A DNA stretch of 64,000 nucleotides from an uncultured Pelagibacteraceae bacterium (lineage in GTDB: Bacteria; Pseudomonadota; Alphaproteobacteria; Pelagibacterales; Pelagibacteraceae). The notes under the pieces are model-generated. The model did no database searches, was not told where the DNA came from, and was given only the letters and a program-made list of their open reading frames with translations. The DNA lies in contig CACNSD010000006.1 of the NCBI GenBank assembly GCA_902623075.1, forward strand, positions 1 to 64,000. The letters are read 5' to 3'. Made by a program: the position numbers and the translations under genes. Shown piece after piece: positions 27,633-36,233 of the stretch; the stretch's first letter is position 1, and the number at the start of each line of letters is the position of its first letter.

Positions 27633-28206
27633 CAATATCTTCTTCCTCTTTTGATTTTCTCATTAAAATTTTTTCAGTTTCTTCAGCACCAGCTTCTCTT
27701 TCAGGCCAGTGCCCTGTTTTAATACAAATAACTGCTCTAAAGACCTCACTAACTCCTTGAATAGTAAGCAGTATGCCTGATAAAGGTATCAACGATTTAG
27801 CCATATAAATTTGGATTTGCGCAGGACTATTCCAACTAGTTTCTTTTACCATCCAGGCCTTAGCCGCATATTCATATCCATAAAAAGCAAGAGCAATTAC
27901 ACCAGGAAAAAAGAAAATAAAATACAACACCAAATCTATCCATCCTTGAACTTTGGTTGGGAATAATCTGTAAATAACATCTCCCCTCACATGAGCCTCG
28001 GTTGCTAGAGTATATGCGCCCGCCATCATAAAGATTGCGCCATACATTTGAAGACTAAAATCAAAATTCCACAAAGTTGGAGCGTTAAATGCATAAGCCA
28101 TTATTACCTCATAGCATGTTCCACCCATTAATATTACAATGCACCATGAAAAAGCTTTTCCCATTGAAGAGCTGAGAGTGTCAGCAAATTTTATATAAGA
28201 ATGCAT
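27622..28206 (-). CDS. TRAP transporter small permease (DctQ family)
   Basis: 194 residues, four hydrophobic helices. The DctQ motif appears as AYTLATEAHVRGDVIYRLFPTKVQGW, with HVRGD equivalent to the typical GHxRxD. It ends in a charged tail (MRKSKEEEDIDVV). It lies 89 nt after the binding protein gene, with a strong terminator-like hairpin between, and overlaps the large permease gene. Confidence 0.9.
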   Translation of the reverse strand: MHSYIKFADTLSSSMGKAFSWCIVILMGGTCYEVIMAYAFNAPTLWNFDFSLQMYGAIFMMAGAYTLATEAHVRGDVIYRLFPTKVQGWIDLVLYFIFFFPGVIALAFYGYEYAAKAWMVKETSWNSPAQIQIYMAKSLIPLSGILLTIQGVSEVFRAVICIKTGHWPEREAGAEETEKILMRKSKEEEDIDVV

Positions 28207-28246
28207 AAACGCCTAACTTATCTTAATTTTCTTAATAAATTCAATT

Positions 28247-28276
28247 AAAAAAAAGGGGGCTAAAAAGCCCCCTTAA
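28247..28276 (-). terminator. strong terminator-like hairpin inside TRAP-2 operon
   Basis: On the minus strand AAGGGGGCT-TTTT-AGCCCCCTT is followed by eight T residues, a textbook intrinsic terminator. It lies between the binding protein gene (stop at 28296) and the small permease (start 28206), so permease expression probably depends on partial readthrough or a further promoter. Confidence 0.85.
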
Positions 28277-28295
28277 TTTTTTATATCTTTAAACC

Positions 28296-29453
28296 TTAGA
28301 TTTTAACTTTCGCTAACGGACCAAACTCATTTTCATAAGCAAGTCTGTAGTTAGGTTGATTCATTAGTAAGTATTTCATTACTCTTTTCGCGTAAGCTTT
28401 TTGTGAATCAACAATCTTCTTAAAGAACGGGTCTTTAGAAGAGAAGTCACCTATAACTTTATCCCAACCTTTTAATTGCTCTGCAAGAATTGCATCTGAA
28501 GTTTGGTAAACATTTACTTTATGCTCATTCATCAGTTTTGATAAATCAGCAGAGTATCTTACCAAAGCTTTAAAGTAGTTAGCAGTATTTGCTGCATAAG
28601 AAGCATTTTTTAAGATTGCTTGGTTTGCAGGAGATAAGCTATTAAATGTTTTTTTGTTAATAGGTATTTCAAACATCTCTTGTGATTGGTGGAAAGATCC
28701 TAAGTGATAATGCTTAGATACATCTTGCATACCAAACTGAGAGTCTGATGTAGGGTTGTTAAACTCAGCAGCTTCAATCAAACCAGTTTTCATTGCTGGC
28801 TGAATTTCACCACCTGGTAATTGTCTAACTACCATTCCCATTGCAGTAAGAACGTTAGTTGCAAGACCAACTGTTCTGTACTTCATACCTTTAACATCAG
28901 ATACTTTAGTTACATTTTTTTTGAACCAACCAAATGGCTGTGCAGGCATTGGCATTGCAAAAACACCGACGTAGTCATATCCAACTTTAGCTAGTGTTTC
29001 TTCATATAATGCTCTTCCACCACCTTCTTCCATCCAAGCCATTACTTCTTGAGATGATAGACCATAAGATGGGCCAGTTCCGAAAAGAGACGCAGCAGGA
29101 TTTTTTCCATACCAGTAAGCAGTAACCCAGTGACCCATATCAAGTACACCATCACTTACAGCTTGTCCAATTTCTCCAGTTTTAACAACTGCTCCAACAG
29201 GCTGAAGATCAATTTTTAAACTTCCACCTGACATGTCTCCTACCATTTTGGCATAATCTCCAGCCATTTCAAAAAAGATATTAGCGCCTGATGGCCATGC
29301 TGCTTGCATCTTTAATGTTTGTGGAGCACCAAATGCAACGTTTGGCATAGCTACAGCAGTTGCTGCTGCTGCACCTGTCGCTGCTGCGGCTTTGAAGAAC
29401 TTTCTTCTTGAAGGAGTTTTAGAACCCCTCAATGATTTTTTATCTTTAATCAT
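28296..29453 (-). CDS. TRAP substrate-binding protein, Tat-exported, paralogue of the one at 23489
   Basis: 385 residues of the DctP family. The twin-arginine leader (TPSRRKFFKAAAATG) is nearly the same as in the protein at 23489, down to the preceding MIKDKKSLRGSK. The mature domain has family features such as SYGLSSQEVMAWMEEGGG, PFGWFKKNVTKVSDVKGMKYR, LPGGEIQPAMKTGLIEAAEFNNP and KHYHLGSFHQ. It belongs to the monocarboxylate/keto-acid side of the family, but the tryptophan-glycine-proline of the TakP site is replaced by FNNP, so the ligand probably differs. A strong Shine-Dalgarno (AGAGGAGA) precedes the start. Operon partners are a DctQ, DctM, amidase and small membrane protein. Confidence 0.88.
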   Translation of the reverse strand: MIKDKKSLRGSKTPSRRKFFKAAAATGAAAATAVAMPNVAFGAPQTLKMQAAWPSGANIFFEMAGDYAKMVGDMSGGSLKIDLQPVGAVVKTGEIGQAVSDGVLDMGHWVTAYWYGKNPAASLFGTGPSYGLSSQEVMAWMEEGGGRALYEETLAKVGYDYVGVFAMPMPAQPFGWFKKNVTKVSDVKGMKYRTVGLATNVLTAMGMVVRQLPGGEIQPAMKTGLIEAAEFNNPTSDSQFGMQDVSKHYHLGSFHQSQEMFEIPINKKTFNSLSPANQAILKNASYAANTANYFKALVRYSADLSKLMNEHKVNVYQTSDAILAEQLKGWDKVIGDFSSKDPFFKKIVDSQKAYAKRVMKYLLMNQPNYRLAYENEFGPLAKVKI

Positions 29454-29469
29454 TAGTTTCTCCTCTATT

Positions 29470-29481
29470 AGTTAATTAACT
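29470..29481 (-). promoter_or_regulatory. 12-bp palindrome upstream of TRAP-2 binding protein gene
   Basis: AGTTAATTAACT is a perfect palindrome 16 nt upstream of the start codon and identical to the core of the element at 24647-24662. Both adjoin the same Shine-Dalgarno sequence. Confidence 0.45.
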
Positions 29482-29543
29482 CCGCGCAGTAAAATATAAA
29501 TGACGATTAGAGTCCATAGCGAAAATGACCCATGCATATTTTG

Positions 29544-29559
29544 ATTCAATCTTGAGTAG
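29544..29559 (-). promoter_or_regulatory. conserved upstream box of TRAP-2
   Basis: CTACTCAAGATTGAAT on the minus strand, matching the box at 24721-24736 in 13 of 16 positions, 63 nt from the palindrome. Shared regulation of the two TRAP binding protein genes is the simplest reading. Confidence 0.4.
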
Positions 29560-29569
29560 AAAATATAAC

Positions 29570-30643
29570 TTAAATCAATTTATTATTCTGATATACACAA
29601 CATTTTTCAGCAGGAAAATGTAACTTTATTGTATTGTTAGAAATCTCAATTTCTCTATTAATTTTAGACTTTATTGTTAGTTGACCCATTTTCGCAGTTA
29701 ATAGTTTGAAGTTTCCAAAGTCTTCTATTTTTTGAATATTAACTTCTAACAAATTTTCGCTTTCGTCTTTAGCTACTTTTACAAATTCTGATCTAATACC
29801 TAATTTTATATTATTATTTTTCAATTTTGATAAATTTGTATTTGTCTTTATTGTTGTGTCATTAATTTTTACACTATTGTCTGAATGCAATTGGGTTTCA
29901 AATAAATTCATTGCAGGAGAACCAATAAAATAGCCAACAAAAGTAGTTTTGGGTCTTTCAAATAAATCTTTGGGAAGGCCAACTTGAACTATTTCACCTT
30001 GGTCCATTACAATAATATTATCAGCAAATGTCATTGCCTCATTTTGATCGTGAGTTACATAAACTAATGTCGTCTTATATTCCTCATTAATTTCTTTTAA
30101 ATTTCTTCTCAATCTAAATTTTAAGTCTGGATCAATGACTGTTAATGGTTCATCCATTAATACAGCAGCCACATCTTCCCTTACTAATCCTCTTCCTAAC
30201 GATATAAGTTGTTTTTGATCTGCTGTAAGTTTCCTTGCTGGCATATTTAAAAAGGTTGAGAGTCTTAAAGTGTCTGAAACGGATTTTACTCTTTCCTCAA
30301 TTTTCTCTTCAGAAAAATTTCTACACCTCAAAGGAAAAGCTAAATTATCAAAAACAGTCATCGTGCTATAAATCACAGGAAATTGAAAAACCTGCGCAAT
30401 GTTTCTTTCTTCGGTTATAAGATTAGTAACATCATTATCATCAAATAAAACATTCCCCTTTGAGGGCTTAACAAGACCTGAAACAATATTTAACATTGTG
30501 GTTTTTCCACATCCAGATGGTCCTAATATTGCATATCTTTTTCCATTTTCCCATATCATAGAAAATGGATTTAGTGCATATGTAGGATTCAAATCATTAG
30601 GATTATAACTATGAGAAATATTTGATAATTCAATTTTAGCCAT
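29570..30643 (-). CDS. ABC importer ATPase with degenerate signature motif
   Basis: 357 residues of the MalK/UgpC type: nucleotide-binding domain 1-235 and a C-terminal OB-like regulatory domain. Walker A GPSGCGKTT (near 40), Q-loop region VFQFPVIYSTMTV, Walker B AVLMDEPL, H-loop VTHDQ. The usual LSGGQ signature is instead LTADQKQLISLGR, so its signature side may be catalytically weak. Its start overlaps the second ATPase gene by 8 nt; together they would form a heterodimer, as in the GlpS/GlpT glycerol importer of rhizobia. It is the last gene of the operon. Confidence 0.9.
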   Translation of the reverse strand: MAKIELSNISHSYNPNDLNPTYALNPFSMIWENGKRYAILGPSGCGKTTMLNIVSGLVKPSKGNVLFDDNDVTNLITEERNIAQVFQFPVIYSTMTVFDNLAFPLRCRNFSEEKIEERVKSVSDTLRLSTFLNMPARKLTADQKQLISLGRGLVREDVAAVLMDEPLTVIDPDLKFRLRRNLKEINEEYKTTLVYVTHDQNEAMTFADNIIVMDQGEIVQVGLPKDLFERPKTTFVGYFIGSPAMNLFETQLHSDNSVKINDTTIKTNTNLSKLKNNNIKLGIRSEFVKVAKDESENLLEVNIQKIEDFGNFKLLTAKMGQLTIKSKINREIEISNNTIKLHFPAEKCCVYQNNKLI

Positions 30644-31715
30644 TTAAATCTCCATAAGGAGAAGAAATTAATTCTCCTTCTTTGTTAAAAGCATAAAATT
30701 TATTTTCATTAAATTTTATTTTTATTTTCTCATGAATTTTAAAATTCATTACTTCCTCTATTAATGCGATTACTTTTGAATCTCCTTTTTTTAAATGAAG
30801 CAAGGTTTCTGAACCACTTATTTCTGCAAGTTCAATTTCAAATTCCTCTCCTTGATCATCTAATTTTATTTCAGAAGCTCTTATCCCAAAATTATAGTTT
30901 TGATCCTCTAGATTTTTGAAATAAGTAGGTATGTTAATAGAAATATTTTCAAAAATTAATTTTTTTGAACTTTTAATTCCTTTTAAAATATTCATTGGTG
31001 GATCATTTGAAATTTCAGCTACTTTTAAGTTTCTAGGATTCTCAAATATTTCCTTTGCAGGGCCTTTTTGTAAAACTTTTCCCTCATCTAAAACAATTAC
31101 TTCACCATTTAACTCCATTACTTCTTGTGGATCAGTTGTTGAATAAATTAAAATCGCATCTGACGACAGCCCCTTAGAAAATATTTTTTTAAATTCCTCT
31201 CTTAATTGCTCTCTAAGTTTATAATCTAGATTAACCAATGGCTCATCTAGAAGTAATATCTTTGCTTTCTTTGCTAAAGATCTCGCTAGTGCAACTCGCT
31301 GTTGTTGTCCTCCAGATAATTCTTGAATTTTACGATTTTCAAATCCAACTAACCCTACTGTTTTTAAAGCTTCATCAACATCTGTCTTAATTTTGTCTTC
31401 GCTTAGTTTTCTTTGTTTGAGGGGAAATATTACGTTCTCATAAACATTAAGATGGGGATAATTTATAAATTGCTGGTAAACCATTGCAACATTTCTCTCC
31501 CACACTGGAATTTTACTAAAATCTTTGCCTTCGAATGATAAATTTCCACTATCTGGATTAAGTAAACCAGCTATGGTTTTTAAAAATGTAGTTTTTCCAG
31601 ATAAAGTTCTTCCTAAAATTGTGTACAAATTTCCTTTTTTAAAATCAAACGATACATTATTAAGATGAAACTGATTATCAGGTTTGTAGGTTAAGTTTTC
31701 TCCAATTAAATTCAT
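30636..31715 (-). CDS. ABC importer ATPase (MalK/UgpC type)
   Basis: 359 residues. Walker A is GRTLSGKTT (still GxxxxGKT but unusual at the central residues), the Q-loop is VYQQFINYPHLNV, the signature ELSGGQQQRVALARS is canonical, Walker B is ILLLDEPLVNLD. The H-loop position reads YSTTDPQE, where the switch histidine normally found (THDQ) is replaced by threonine-aspartate. The two ATPases thus carry complementary defects and likely work only as a heterodimer. It shares one base with the upstream permease gene and overlaps the downstream ATPase by 8 nt. Confidence 0.9.
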   Translation of the reverse strand: MNLIGENLTYKPDNQFHLNNVSFDFKKGNLYTILGRTLSGKTTFLKTIAGLLNPDSGNLSFEGKDFSKIPVWERNVAMVYQQFINYPHLNVYENVIFPLKQRKLSEDKIKTDVDEALKTVGLVGFENRKIQELSGGQQQRVALARSLAKKAKILLLDEPLVNLDYKLREQLREEFKKIFSKGLSSDAILIYSTTDPQEVMELNGEVIVLDEGKVLQKGPAKEIFENPRNLKVAEISNDPPMNILKGIKSSKKLIFENISINIPTYFKNLEDQNYNFGIRASEIKLDDQGEEFEIELAEISGSETLLHLKKGDSKVIALIEEVMNFKIHEKIKIKFNENKFYAFNKEGELISSPYGDLNG

Positions 31716-32563
31716 TATTTAAGTGCTCCAGATAAATTTCCTTTAGATAAATATCTCTCTACGACAAAGGCAACAATAATTAAAGGAGCAACCGATATTA
31801 ATGCTGATGCAGATAAACTCCACCATGGAGTAATAGACGAATTCAATGCTACAACTTTTACTGGCAATAATTGGACTTCAGTAAATGTTAGAATAAATGC
31901 AAAGAAAAAATCTATCCAACCAAATATAATACAAAACATTCCAGCTACTATTAGTCCTGGTATAGAATTGGGTAAAACAACTTTATAGAAAGCCTGATAA
32001 GGATTACATCCATCAATCAATGCAGTCTCATCAAGCTCTTTTGGAACTCTATTAAAAAAATCTACCATTATCCAAACAGCAATCGGCATTAACAAAACAA
32101 TATAAACAACCACTAAACCTAACAAGCTATCTAACAAACCTATGGTACTTAGAAAAATAAAGAAGGGTATTGATAAAACAATTGGTGGCATAATTCTTTG
32201 AGATATAAAGAAAAATGTAATATCGTTATTTCGAACAAAACCTGCTTTAAAAGTAAATCTTGATAAAGCATAAGCGGCTAATGTGCCAAGAATAATACTT
32301 ATCAGACTAGCCGTACAAGTTACAAAAATACTATTAAAGTAAGGTTCCACAATATCAACACCACCTCTTGCTGGTGATTTTACAAGTACACGCCATCCCT
32401 CTAATGTCGGTTCAAAATCTAACCATGGAATATATGTAACTTTACTATTTACAGATTGAAAATCTTTGAAAGAAGTTGAAACTGCCCATAAAAATGGAGC
32501 AACTATAAAAACTGTCCATAAAATGATAAACGTATATTTTAAAAACTTATATAATTTTTCCAT
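31715..32563 (-). CDS. ABC sugar/polyol importer permease (MalG type)
   Basis: 282 residues with six membrane helices; the coupling EAA loop reads ELDETALIDGCNPYQAFYKVVLPNSIPGL. MalG-type ending. It begins at the stop of the other permease gene (one-base overlap) and likewise adjoins the ATPase gene, so the four inner-membrane components are translationally coupled. Confidence 0.92.
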   Translation of the reverse strand: MEKLYKFLKYTFIILWTVFIVAPFLWAVSTSFKDFQSVNSKVTYIPWLDFEPTLEGWRVLVKSPARGGVDIVEPYFNSIFVTCTASLISIILGTLAAYALSRFTFKAGFVRNNDITFFFISQRIMPPIVLSIPFFIFLSTIGLLDSLLGLVVVYIVLLMPIAVWIMVDFFNRVPKELDETALIDGCNPYQAFYKVVLPNSIPGLIVAGMFCIIFGWIDFFFAFILTFTEVQLLPVKVVALNSSITPWWSLSASALISVAPLIIVAFVVERYLSKGNLSGALK

Positions 32564-33429
32564 TATTCCTTAATCATTAATTTTGTTAGAACTTTTGCTA
32601 TGATTGTTAAACTTATGATCATTATAACTAGATAAGTAAAAGAGAGAGTTGCTGCATAACCCATTTGAAATTCTCTTAATCCTTTAATGTAGATATAAAA
32701 ACTTGATGTTTCTGTTGCGGTCCCTGGCCCACCTGACGTAAGAACAAAAACAGTATCCATTATTTTTGAAGCCTCAATAAGTCTTATAATTATTGCCCCA
32801 ATTGAAATTGGAGCCATTAATGGAAAAGTAACATATACAAATTTCCTAAATGAACTTGCCCCATCTATTGCTGCAGCAAGAAAAGGTTCTTTAGGAAGTG
32901 ACAGTAATCCAGCTAATAATAGTAAAAACATAAACGGCGTCCATTGCCAAACTTCAACGATTATAACTGTAAATTTTGCGATAACGGGATCACTTAGCCA
33001 TAAAATAGGACCAATTCCAATATTTCCTAACAAATCATTTACAGGCCCGAGTGACTCGTGAAAGAAAGTTCTCCAAATTACAGTCATTATAACTGGAGTT
33101 GTCATCATGGGTATTAAGAAAATTACTCTAAAAAATCTTTTAAATTTAATTTCTCTCCACACCATTAGGGCCAGCGCAAAACCTATTATGTACTGTAAAA
33201 TTACAGTTGATACTGATAAAAAACTTAATCTAAAAAATGACTCCCAAAATCTAGGGTCATCAGTAAATAATCTTATGTAATTTGTAATTCCTATGAAATT
33301 CATTTCTGGCGTATAACTATTCCAGCCAGATAAACTTAATCTAATAGTAAATATTATTGGAAATATAAGTATTCCAATGAGCACAAATAAACCTGGAAAT
33401 AAAAAAACATACTTGTGCTTAAAATTCAT
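32563..33429 (-). CDS. ABC sugar/polyol importer permease (MalF/UgpA type)
   Basis: 288 residues, six helices, EAA loop FLAAAIDGASSFRKFVYVTFPLMAPI. The N-terminus YVFLFPGLFVLIGILIFPIIFTIRLSLSGW is a usual MalF/UgpA first helix. It follows the binding protein gene by 57 nt containing a G/C-rich hairpin. Confidence 0.92.
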   Translation of the reverse strand: MNFKHKYVFLFPGLFVLIGILIFPIIFTIRLSLSGWNSYTPEMNFIGITNYIRLFTDDPRFWESFFRLSFLSVSTVILQYIIGFALALMVWREIKFKRFFRVIFLIPMMTTPVIMTVIWRTFFHESLGPVNDLLGNIGIGPILWLSDPVIAKFTVIIVEVWQWTPFMFLLLLAGLLSLPKEPFLAAAIDGASSFRKFVYVTFPLMAPISIGAIIIRLIEASKIMDTVFVLTSGGPGTATETSSFYIYIKGLREFQMGYAATLSFTYLVIMIISLTIIAKVLTKLMIKE

Positions 33430-33453
33430 AAATTTTTTTGGATTTTATTATTT

Positions 33454-33476
33454 GTGGCCGTCGTTAAGACGGCCAC
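33454..33476 (-). other. stable hairpin between ABC binding protein and permease genes
   Basis: GTGGCCGTC-TTAAC-GACGGCCAC on the minus strand, nine perfect pairs. It is not followed by a T-run (AAATAATAAAA follows), so it is more likely a 3' stabiliser or processing site for the binding protein mRNA than an intrinsic terminator. Position matches the hairpins of the three TRAP systems. Confidence 0.7.
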
Positions 33477-33485
33477 ATTAGTATT

Positions 33486-35021
33486 TTATAACTTATTATC
33501 TTCCATTGCTACACCAACAGCGTAAGCTTTTCTTACATTATCTTTTCCTACTCTGTTAAGTATATCTTCCCACTGCTTAGCAGCTTCATCTAAAGCAGCT
33601 TGTGGTGATAATTGTCCAGCTAAAGCTTTTGCTGCAGCAGTAGCTAAGGCAGCATTAAACTCAAAAGTTCCAGGAACTCTCAATGGAAATACTCGGTTTT
33701 TACTTTTTTCCATTTCAGCTAAAGTATCTACATATGATTGAGCAATATCTTTATCCCAACCGATTTGTGTCCATACATCTGCTTTAAAGTCAGCTTCTCT
33801 AAATGGATTTACCCCAAATCTTCCTATACCAATGTCAGCTTGGTGGTTAGCTTCGTTAGCAAAGAAACAAAGATAGTCAAACGCCATTTCTTTTTCCTTA
33901 CTTTTCTTAGCAACACCAACTGCCCATCCCCATACGAAGAAAGGAGCTTGGTTGAAACCTTCGTCCCAAGAATTAGATTCTCTATTCCAAACTTTCATAG
34001 CTCCTGGTAATTGTGCAGCACCAACTTTATTATTGATAGGACTATCTGGTTGCATAGCGGCAACAAATGCATCATCCCATGAAAAACTAAATAAAGTTTG
34101 TCCACCGCCAAATGATCCAATTTCATCTCCAAGACCAAAATTTATTCCTCCTGGAGGAACATATTTAGTTGCTTCAACCCAATCAGTTAAAGCTTCAACG
34201 AAACCTGGATTATTAATTAATGGCTTCATAGTTTCTAAATCAAAGAAAAATCCACCTGGTGTTTTAGGGTTTTTAGAATAAGCAGCTGATCTAGAATAAA
34301 AAGCAGCATACATTAAGTCATCTTTTTTCATAACTTCTGCTGATCCATACTCTTTCTCACCATCACCATCCCAGTCCCAGTCATTAAAGTATGCAGCCAT
34401 TTCTCCATACTCTTTCCATGTTCGTGGAACTCTTAACTCTTTTCCAGTGTCGGCTTTATATTTTTTTTGATATTTAGGATTATCGATTACATCTTTTCTG
34501 TATTTAAGATAGTGTCTGTCACCATCTACAGGGAACTGATACATTACACCGTCCCAAGAAGCTATACCAATGTGTGATGGCGTAACGTCTTGCATTTGCT
34601 TCATTTCAACATATTTTTTTGGAACTGGTTCTAAATATCTTCTCCAATCATTAATAAAATTAGAAAATCCAAAAACTATATCATATGGAGCTTGACCTGC
34701 TTGAAAAGGTACCATCGCTTTTGCGTATAGATCTCCTGCAGGTGTATGAGTTACATCAACTTTTGCTCCTGTAAGTTTTGCAAACTGCTCAGCATGAAGA
34801 GCTGTTGGCTCTCCCATAACCGGAACAGCGTGTGTATTTATTTTCAAAGTCTTGCCTTTGTAGTTTTTCTTAGACATAGACTCATAAGAACACTCACCAG
34901 GAATATCTCCTGTAGCCTTAATATGTGGAAATTGATCACTCCACTTATCTGCATACGCCATTGGGCTAAATATCATTACACTAGATATTATAGCTGTTAG
35001 GCATGTTTTTATTATCTTCAT
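33486..35021 (-). CDS. ABC importer periplasmic binding protein (large, carbohydrate/polyol type)
   Basis: 511 residues with a Sec signal (MKIIKTCLTAIISSVMIFSPMAYA). The mature protein belongs to the extracellular solute-binding family 1 and is longer than MalE-like ones. A short DWDWDGDGEKEYG segment near residue 210 reads as a DxDxDG calcium-binding-type loop. The organisation (large binding protein, two permeases, two different ATPases, and a preceding alcohol dehydrogenase) resembles glycerol importers such as rhizobial GlpSTPQV, so glycerol or another polyol is a candidate, not proven. Strong Shine-Dalgarno AGAGAGGAA. It starts 19 nt after the dehydrogenase gene. Confidence 0.88.
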   Translation of the reverse strand: MKIIKTCLTAIISSVMIFSPMAYADKWSDQFPHIKATGDIPGECSYESMSKKNYKGKTLKINTHAVPVMGEPTALHAEQFAKLTGAKVDVTHTPAGDLYAKAMVPFQAGQAPYDIVFGFSNFINDWRRYLEPVPKKYVEMKQMQDVTPSHIGIASWDGVMYQFPVDGDRHYLKYRKDVIDNPKYQKKYKADTGKELRVPRTWKEYGEMAAYFNDWDWDGDGEKEYGSAEVMKKDDLMYAAFYSRSAAYSKNPKTPGGFFFDLETMKPLINNPGFVEALTDWVEATKYVPPGGINFGLGDEIGSFGGGQTLFSFSWDDAFVAAMQPDSPINNKVGAAQLPGAMKVWNRESNSWDEGFNQAPFFVWGWAVGVAKKSKEKEMAFDYLCFFANEANHQADIGIGRFGVNPFREADFKADVWTQIGWDKDIAQSYVDTLAEMEKSKNRVFPLRVPGTFEFNAALATAAAKALAGQLSPQAALDEAAKQWEDILNRVGKDNVRKAYAVGVAMEDNKL

Positions 35022-35040
35022 TATTTTTCCTCTCTTTTAA

Positions 35041-36102
35041 TTATGGAACTAAAACAGCTCTTCCCTTAACTTTACCGTCATTAAGATCATGAAGTGCCTT
35101 ATTAGCATCGTCTAATTTGTACTCTTGCATAGATAGCTTTACTTTGCCTCGATCAGCTAACTCCATAAGTTCGTACAACTCAGACCACGTTCCCACTAAA
35201 TTTCCTACAATTGTTTTTTCTGAAATGATTAAATCAACAGCTAGAGATTTAATTTCCTCTCCATATCCAACAATATAATAAAAACCACCATTGGAGGTCA
35301 TTTGAATACCCATTGCTGTAGATCCCTTTTCTCCAACAAAATCTATTACAGCCTCTGAGCCTTTTCCTTTTGTTAGTTCTTGGACTTTTTCTATTTCATT
35401 ACCATCAATTAAAACTCCATGATCTCCACCAAGCTCCATTGCGTGCTTAAGAGCAGTTTCAGATTTTTCTACTATAATAATATCAGCAGCACACATAGCT
35501 TTTAAACATTGAATAGCAATATGACCTAGACCACCAGCACCTATAATCGTACAGCTTTGACCTGGAAGCAGGTGTCTTGTAGCTTTTTTTACAACTCTGT
35601 AAGCTGTAAGTCCCGCATCTGAAAATGGTGCAACATCTTTTGGTGCTAAAACTTGTGGAAGCTTAATTAAATTTCTTACACTTGTTTTTAATAATTCTGA
35701 GTATCCTCCTTCTTTGATACTTAAACCTGGGAATGCTCCTGCAGCAGCATGCATGTCATTTCCTCTTCTGCAGTCTAAACAAGTTCCATCTGTACCAGAT
35801 ATTAAAGGATGCAAAATAACTGGATCACCTTTTTTAAAATCTGTAACATCTTTACCTACGTCTTCTATCCATCCTGCATTTTCATGTCCCATCACACATG
35901 GTAATAAGGTTCCATCTGGATCTTGAATATGTTTCCAAACTCCTTCGATAATGTGCAAATCTGTTCTGCAAACACCTGCAGCACCAATTTTAACTATTAC
36001 ATCTGATGCCTTTTCAATTTTTGGATCTGGCATTTCTTCACCTGTAACCCAAACTTTTTCTTTCATCTCTGGATCATATTTGTGCAGTACTTGCGCTTTC
36101 AT
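35041..36102 (-). CDS. zinc-type alcohol dehydrogenase, structural zinc site incomplete
   Basis: 353 residues of the medium-chain dehydrogenase family. Catalytic zinc ligands are visible as GVCRTDLH (Cys and Asp) and MGHENAG (His-Glu); the Rossmann motif is GAGGLGHIAIQ near 180. The structural zinc lobe reads TCLDCRRGNDMHA: the two middle cysteines are kept while the first and fourth are an Asp and an Ala, so tetrahedral Cys4 binding is not possible. It resembles NAD-dependent secondary alcohol dehydrogenases. It is the first gene of the ABC importer operon, suggesting oxidation of the imported alcohol or polyol. Confidence 0.88.
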   Translation of the reverse strand: MKAQVLHKYDPEMKEKVWVTGEEMPDPKIEKASDVIVKIGAAGVCRTDLHIIEGVWKHIQDPDGTLLPCVMGHENAGWIEDVGKDVTDFKKGDPVILHPLISGTDGTCLDCRRGNDMHAAAGAFPGLSIKEGGYSELLKTSVRNLIKLPQVLAPKDVAPFSDAGLTAYRVVKKATRHLLPGQSCTIIGAGGLGHIAIQCLKAMCAADIIIVEKSETALKHAMELGGDHGVLIDGNEIEKVQELTKGKGSEAVIDFVGEKGSTAMGIQMTSNGGFYYIVGYGEEIKSLAVDLIISEKTIVGNLVGTWSELYELMELADRGKVKLSMQEYKLDDANKALHDLNDGKVKGRAVLVP

Positions 36103-36133
36103 TCCTTTGCCTCCATATTAATTTAAAAAGCAC

Positions 36134-36162
36134 ATTAAAAATTTTATATCCCACGAAGTCAA
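36134..36162 (-). promoter_or_regulatory. candidate sigma70 promoter for adh-ABC importer operon
   Basis: On the minus strand TTGACT (36157-36162) and TTTAAT (36134-36139) are separated by exactly 17 nt, ending about 31 nt upstream of the dehydrogenase start. It lies in the 131-bp gap before the operon; nothing else is seen in that gap. Confidence 0.45.
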
Positions 36163-36233
36163 TGCCTCTTTTAAGTGTTCAATAAATTAACAAATACAAC
36201 CTGAAGTTATTATTTGATTATTTAGGAAATTAA

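Noticed and set aside
33952-34281. Open frame on the plus strand inside the ABC binding protein gene (109 codons)
   Set aside because: Antisense shadow of a conserved gene, with no ribosome site or domain.
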